From Adiantum capillus-veneris (lineage: Eukaryota; Streptophyta; Polypodiopsida; Polypodiales; Pteridaceae), in the NCBI GenBank assembly GCA_014529385.2, contig CM043969.1, positions 68,708,676-68,772,675 of the forward strand: a stretch of DNA of 64,000 bases. The letters are read 5' to 3'. Of the stretch, positions 60,266 through 64,000 are shown piece by piece. The notes under the pieces are model-generated. The model did no database searches and was not told the DNA's origin. It worked only from the letters and a program-made list of their open reading frames with translations. The translations under genes and the position numbers were made by a program. Every line of letters starts with the position of its first letter. Within the stretch, counting starts at the first letter, position 1.

Positions 60266-61086
60266 TCAGTGGAAGCCTAGTGGTTTTAGCAGCTTTAGGT
60301 ACAATTCGTATTGGATGTTCCCCAAAGTGACCATTGGGCCAAATATCTTGCTATCATAAGTAAAGAATCCCGTGTAGAAAGCTTCTTCAAAGGCTTGCAT
60401 TTGATAGCTGGGCAGGAACATGATTCTCTGATACAATGGATGTAAAACCTCTGGAGATGGTTGTTTTGACAGATCATATGTCATTGCAGTGACAGTGTCG
60501 CCCATTGATACGAGTGTAGAATCCGTCGCTTTAGAAGGCGCGAACACTTCAAAACAAGCCAACAAGGTTTTGCAGATTTTTTTATCATGACGCACGTCAA
60601 ATTCAAAGAGCCTGTGAAGATCTTAATGGTGCCCTTCAGGGTTTTCACCTTATAAGAGACACATATTCTCTCTCCTCCTTTGGGTGCAGGCATAGATGGG
60701 TAGTTCTTCAGCCAGTTTGGATGAGCCTTCAGGATTTTGAAATGATTTGCCCAAGTGCGAACACAAGGGACTGAGCAAAATAGGAAGTCATCTTTGATAA
60801 TGTTTAGAGCCTCCAGCAAGTATTTCAAAAAAAATGGGTACTTTAGGAGCCACGCTTTTCTCCATCTTGGTTGTGAGTCCACCACTCTACCTGTATCCTT
60901 TGTCTTCTTGGCATCTCCTTCGTAGACCGGCTCTGTGGCTTCTGCTTTGACTCTTTTCTTGATTAGTATTACCTCATACTTTAGGAGGGGATATGGGAGT
61001 GTGGGTTGCATCCATTCCTCCCCAAGTACATTCGTCGCCAGCCCTTGGACTCCTACAGAATGGAGCATTCTTGATCCCCATTCCAA
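60266..61086 (-). pseudogene. Unknown accessory domain at the 3' end of element G
   Basis: Two overlapping frames make one protein-like stretch of ~260 residues. Part 1 (61086-60600): EEWMQPTLPYPLLKYEVILI, RKAWLLKYPFFLKYLLEALN, VPCVRTWANHFKILKAHPNW, LKNYPSMPAPKGGERICVSY. After a frame change near 60597: RHDKKICKTLLACFEVFAPS, DTVTAMTYDLSKQPSPEVLH, PLYQRIMFLPSYQMQAFEEA, FYTGFFTYDSKIFGPMVTLG, ending LKLLKPLGFH, stop, then the PPT. Composition is globular with aromatic residues. I do not recognise the domain. It lies after protease and coiled coil in an element whose PPT follows 35 codons later, so it is carried by the element. Confidence 0.5.
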
Positions 61087-61167
61087 GGCTTCCTTGTGGT
61101 CTTCTTCTATCGTCTTCTCTATCAGAAGCTGGAGGTGTGTCTCCTCCTCTGCTATTAGTGGGTGTGT

Positions 61168-61720
61168 TTAATCTTCCCCTATTTCCTCCTGTTCTTCCTT
61201 CTTCTGGATATCTTCGGCTCCTTCAGGAATTTCCATGGGCTCATCTCTAGCATTTGTTTCTATTTCACTATGCCCTGATTCTGGTTCCTGTGTCCTTAAA
61301 GCCGCTATTTCCTTTTGCAAGTCAGTGATCAGTCTTTGTGCCAATGTGTCTTGTTGAGTTGCTTTCTTAGCCATGTCAACCATTTGATCTTGCAATGTTT
61401 CTAGGTTTTGTTGAAGTTCCTCATGTTCTTTCTGGAGAACTTGGTGTTCTGCTCTCATTCTAGCTTCGGCAGTTATAGATTCTTCTGCCATATGCATCCT
61501 TTGTCTTTTCTCTAGCCGTGGTTCCTTCTATAGTTCTCTCAATCCTTAGTGTAGCCCTTAGTCTTTTGATTGTCTTGTCTTGGAGCTCTAACTTTTCATT
61601 TAGCTCTAGGACTTCATCCTTTGCTGCTTCTAAGTCATCCAAGGCCTGATCTTTTTGCTCTTGGAGAGTCTTGATTGCTCTCAATGCTTCAACCATCTCT
61701 AGCACAGGAGAGTGTCTCAT
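61168..61720 (-). pseudogene. Coiled-coil segment of element G accessory region
   Basis: Two frames of continuous heptads: EMVEALRAIKTLQEQKDQAL, DDLEAAKDEVLELNEKLELQ, DKTIKRLRATLRIERT (61700-61520), then AEHQVLQKEHEELQQNLETL, QDQMVDMAKKATQQDTLAQR, LITDLQKEIAALRTQEPESG (61460-61270), closing with an acidic tail. A frame change at ~61500 joins them. It is reminiscent of the coiled coil in ORF F (18368-19184) but not clearly the same sequence. Confidence 0.6.
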
Positions 61721-61824
61721 TTGCTTTCTGATTCCCTTAGTGTTGTAGTAAGAGTGTCGAGCTCTTTCTCTGCTTCTTCGGCCTTCAAGTGGGTATCTTG
61801 TACCAAATTTGATAGGTTCTCATG

Positions 61825-62548
61825 TTACATTTGCATGTTGTCATCCCTGGTACGCAGCATGTTGTTCTCTTTAGCAATGGCAAGAGATCGCATTTTGACT
61901 CTATCCAGTATCTGATAAGCGGATCTTATGTTGTCTTCAGTTGTTGCGACAAGGTTTTGAGCTGTGGGTCTATTGATTGGACCAACCAGTGGAACCTGAT
62001 AATCCATACTGATTAGCATTCTTGCCAGTGGTGCTTGGAATGGGCTAGCCAAGGTCTCCATTGAGGCACCGTGGGGACTTGAACCATCCCTGGCACTCTG
62101 GGTTGTGGTGAGTATCTCTCCGGAGTTCTTTGTTGAGATCCATGGTCTACCTTCCTGTTTTCTGCTTCATCATCTCTTTCTTTGTTTCTTGGGAGCTCTT
62201 GTCTTTCTTCTTCTTTCCTTGCAACCCATGGTGGGTTCAGAGTACCATATACCACTATGGAAGCTTCTGCCATAGTATATCGAGCTTGGATGAATCTTCA
62301 TAAGTATTTCTTTCATCCTGTTCTTGATCTTCTGTGTAGATGTGGCCTCTTCTATTGTTTTTGGTGAAGATCGAGTTTTGGGTGTAGATGGTTTTGAGCT
62401 TGGAGGAGGTGTGGGAGATCTTGGTGGAGAAGATGGTGTTTCCTCTTTCTTCTCCTCTTTCTCTTGATCCTTCTTCTCCTATTCTTATGATGTTTCTTTC
62501 AGTATCTGTTTGATGTTTTGCATTTCCTGCATCATGAAAGGCTCTCAA
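61825..62548 (-). pseudogene. Charged and Pro-rich part of element G accessory region
   Basis: Fragments in several frames: SRERGEERGNTIFSTKI, VVYGTLNPPWVARKEEERQE, DHGSQQRTPERYSPQPRVPG and VGPINRPTAQNLVATTEDNI ... AYQILDRVKMRSLAIAKENN. Disordered composition with a short helical end. It connects the WVPK region to the coiled coil on the same strand. Confidence 0.4.
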
Positions 62549-62719
62549 TTCTACTGATCAAGTACCCTTTCCGTCTCTTCATACGCCCGGATGTAATGGT
62601 CAAATCGGTCCTCTAGTGGTTTAGAGGAGCTTCCTCCCACCTTGGCTGGGTCTGGCACCCATTATTCTTCAAAATCTCCTTTTAGTGCCCTTTCTACTCT
62701 AAACTATTCTATCAATCTT

Positions 62720-63440
62720 TCAATACGAGCAGCTTTTTGATTGTGTGTTTCCTTGGGTCTGGATTCCCTGGCTAATACTTTCCCTTTCTTCCTTTGCTAG
62801 GTTTCTTTCTCGGAGTGCTCGTCTCTGTGTTTTTACCCTTGGAACCTTCTTTTCTTTTGTCGATGAAGTCTTAGGCACCCATATTTGAATTGGATTATCC
62901 TTAAGTTGTGCTTTTGGTACCCAAATTTGCATGACTCCTTGCATGCTACTTGTAGCATTTGCTTGTCGAGGGGATGCAGAAGATTGACTACTTCATAGTT
63001 TGATGTGCTGATTACTTCTTTTCCATTCCTCCTTGCCTGGTGGAATTGGAACAATGAGTTGCCCGCCTTTAGGTGATAGCTTTAGCTGCTTTGTATCCCA
63101 ATCTGGTACTGCTTTGTATGTTTGCATCTAGGGAATTCCAAGAATCATTGTCTCATTCATGTGTTATCTGGTAAGCATACAAACTGATGAGGACATGAAC
63201 ATCCATGTTCTATCACGTTCAAGTTGACTACTCCCAATGTTGGGGTTGGGTTCTTGTTGCATCCCTTGATTGTCGGTATTCCTGTTGTCAATGCTTGACT
63301 TGTTGCCTTCTTGTACGTGGAATAACTAACTGCATTAGTCTAGCTCCTGTGTCAAGCAAAGCATTGGTGCTATGATTATTGAGTTGTACTTTGATGCGCA
63401 GGTCCATTCCGTCTAACCAATCATCATTTGTTGAAATTGA
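62720..63440 (-). pseudogene. Aspartic protease and WVPK tail of element G, after integrase
   Basis: From 63440: DDWLDGMDLRIKVQLNNHST, NALLDTGARLMQLV (catalytic DTGA intact), a degraded middle with stops, then WMFMSSSVCMLT, NETMILGIPWMQTYKAVPDW, KGGQLIVPIPPGKEEWKRS, a stop, and the tail VMQIWVPKAQ, PIQIWVPKTSS. The close resemblance to element 2 (LILGVPWMRTYKAVQDW, GGQLRIP, EEWKGS) shows one family. It begins ~65 residues after the integrase C-terminal domain on the same strand. Known order in Ty3/gypsy places protease before RT, so this is atypical. Several stops make the copy inactive. Confidence 0.78.
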
Positions 63441-63559
63441 ATTTTTAGGTGATTCCCATTGTCGGTCATCTATTTCTAGAGTGTTGATGAGAATCGAATT
63501 TGCTGATTCTTGAGAGCAGCTTTCCTTTTGAGTACCCGAAGACGAGCTTCCTCTTGGGC

Positions 63560-64000
63560 TTCATCAATAATCTGCTATCGTTTAACCTTCCTTTGCTTGG
63601 CTGTATGCATTCTTTCTAGCAATTCATTGGTTAGCTACAATTGTATTTCTTTTTTCGATATCCACTAATCCAATGAGCCATTGATTCACCATCTAGGGTG
63701 GACAATTTTACTACTCCACTTGGAGATACATTTTCAATGGTAAATGGTCCGTTTCCCTTTTTCTTAAACTTGGGAATGTGTTGCTTAAGGGAATAGACTA
63801 AAACTAAGTCCCCTTTCTTGAAGATTTTGGTGATTAAGTGGGAATCAAAAAACTGTTTTTGTTTCCATTTTTGTGCATAGATGTGAGCTACAGTAGTTAG
63901 CCTTTGCTCATCTAGCTTTTCCAAATCTTCAAGTCTTTCTGACAATTCATTTCTAGTCCACTCAAGATTTTGTGTTGCCCTTAATGTCGGAAATAGAAAT
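63560..64000 (-). pseudogene. Integrase C-terminal part of gypsy element G, runs off window
   Basis: From the window edge: FPTLRATQNLEWTRNELSER, LEDLEKLDEQRLTTVAHIYA, QKWKQKQFFDSHLITKIFKK, GDLVLVYSLKQHIPKFKKKG, NGPFTIENVSPSGVVKLSTL, DGESMAHWISGYRKKKY, then NELLERMHTAKQRKVKRQ. It matches the same region of element 2 block by block. The domain binds DNA/host factors in gypsy integrases. The catalytic core lies outside the window. Uninterrupted over ~105 codons. Confidence 0.9.

Overview
This window is eukaryotic and almost certainly from a land plant. The evidence is nested Ty3/gypsy and Ty1/copia LTR retrotransposons, several primer-binding sites of the plant initiator-Met tRNA type (TGGTATCAGAGC and variants), solo LTRs, a MITE-like fold-back element, and many long (GA)n/(CT)n and (CA)n arrays. 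No intact cellular gene is evident. The dense, decayed, nested layout suggests a large repeat-rich genome such as a fern or gymnosperm, but the sequence alone does not settle the lineage.

Layout. 1-4555 (+): the Gag-NC-protease part of a gypsy-like element ending in a W[IV]PK-repeat tail and a polypurine tract (PPT). 5937-6950 (+): the 3' end of another LTR element that carries a captured, decayed DEAD-box RNA helicase cDNA. 7391-9560: a ~125-bp tandem repeat split by a 1.6-kb solo LTR. 9661-10884 (-): remnant of an unrecognised gene. 11748-11828: a histone H2B fragment. 12536-13030: a fold-back element. 13401-13925: duplicated CT-rich blocks. 13997-14512 (-): an intact ORF of unknown function. 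18368-23525 (-): a coiled-coil retroelement-like ORF (F), split by a gag-only copia derivative (E, 20227-23165, target-site duplication ATGTT) that contains a 270-bp-arm inverted LTR pair. 23673-24679: palindrome-bearing repeats. 25690-33480 (-): a gypsy pol (RNase H, integrase, then protease and WVPK tail), split by a 4454-bp TG...CA insertion flanked by TAGAA. 33501-35850: LTR-like sequence and palindrome-bearing repeats. 35851-39530 (+): 5' LTR, primer site, gag and start of protease of gypsy element D, cut off by copia A (39531-45069, -). Copia A abuts truncated copia B (45070-49717, -), whose leader contains a solo LTR of the D family (47791-49376, duplication TGAAA). 50841-51114: end of a plus-strand copia-type element. 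51115-59896: mostly decayed noncoding DNA with scattered LTR pieces. 59897-64000 (-): gypsy element G, again with protease downstream of integrase, plus a ~2.7-kb accessory coding region with a coiled coil before the PPT.

The most interesting pattern is a recurring retroelement architecture. In two separate loci (25.7-33.5 kb and 60.2-64 kb) the aspartic protease lies after the integrase, is followed by short W-[IV]-P-K repeats, and in one case by a coiled-coil and unknown-domain module. The first 4 kb of the window carries the same protease/W[IV]PK tail after a Gag. Other strong signals are the captured helicase, the autointegration-like inverted LTRs, the giant solo-LTR candidate with a 151-bp tandem array, and two repeat families that preserve palindromes, one with paired compensatory changes.

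All domain calls come from reading translations by eye. No database or alignment program was run.
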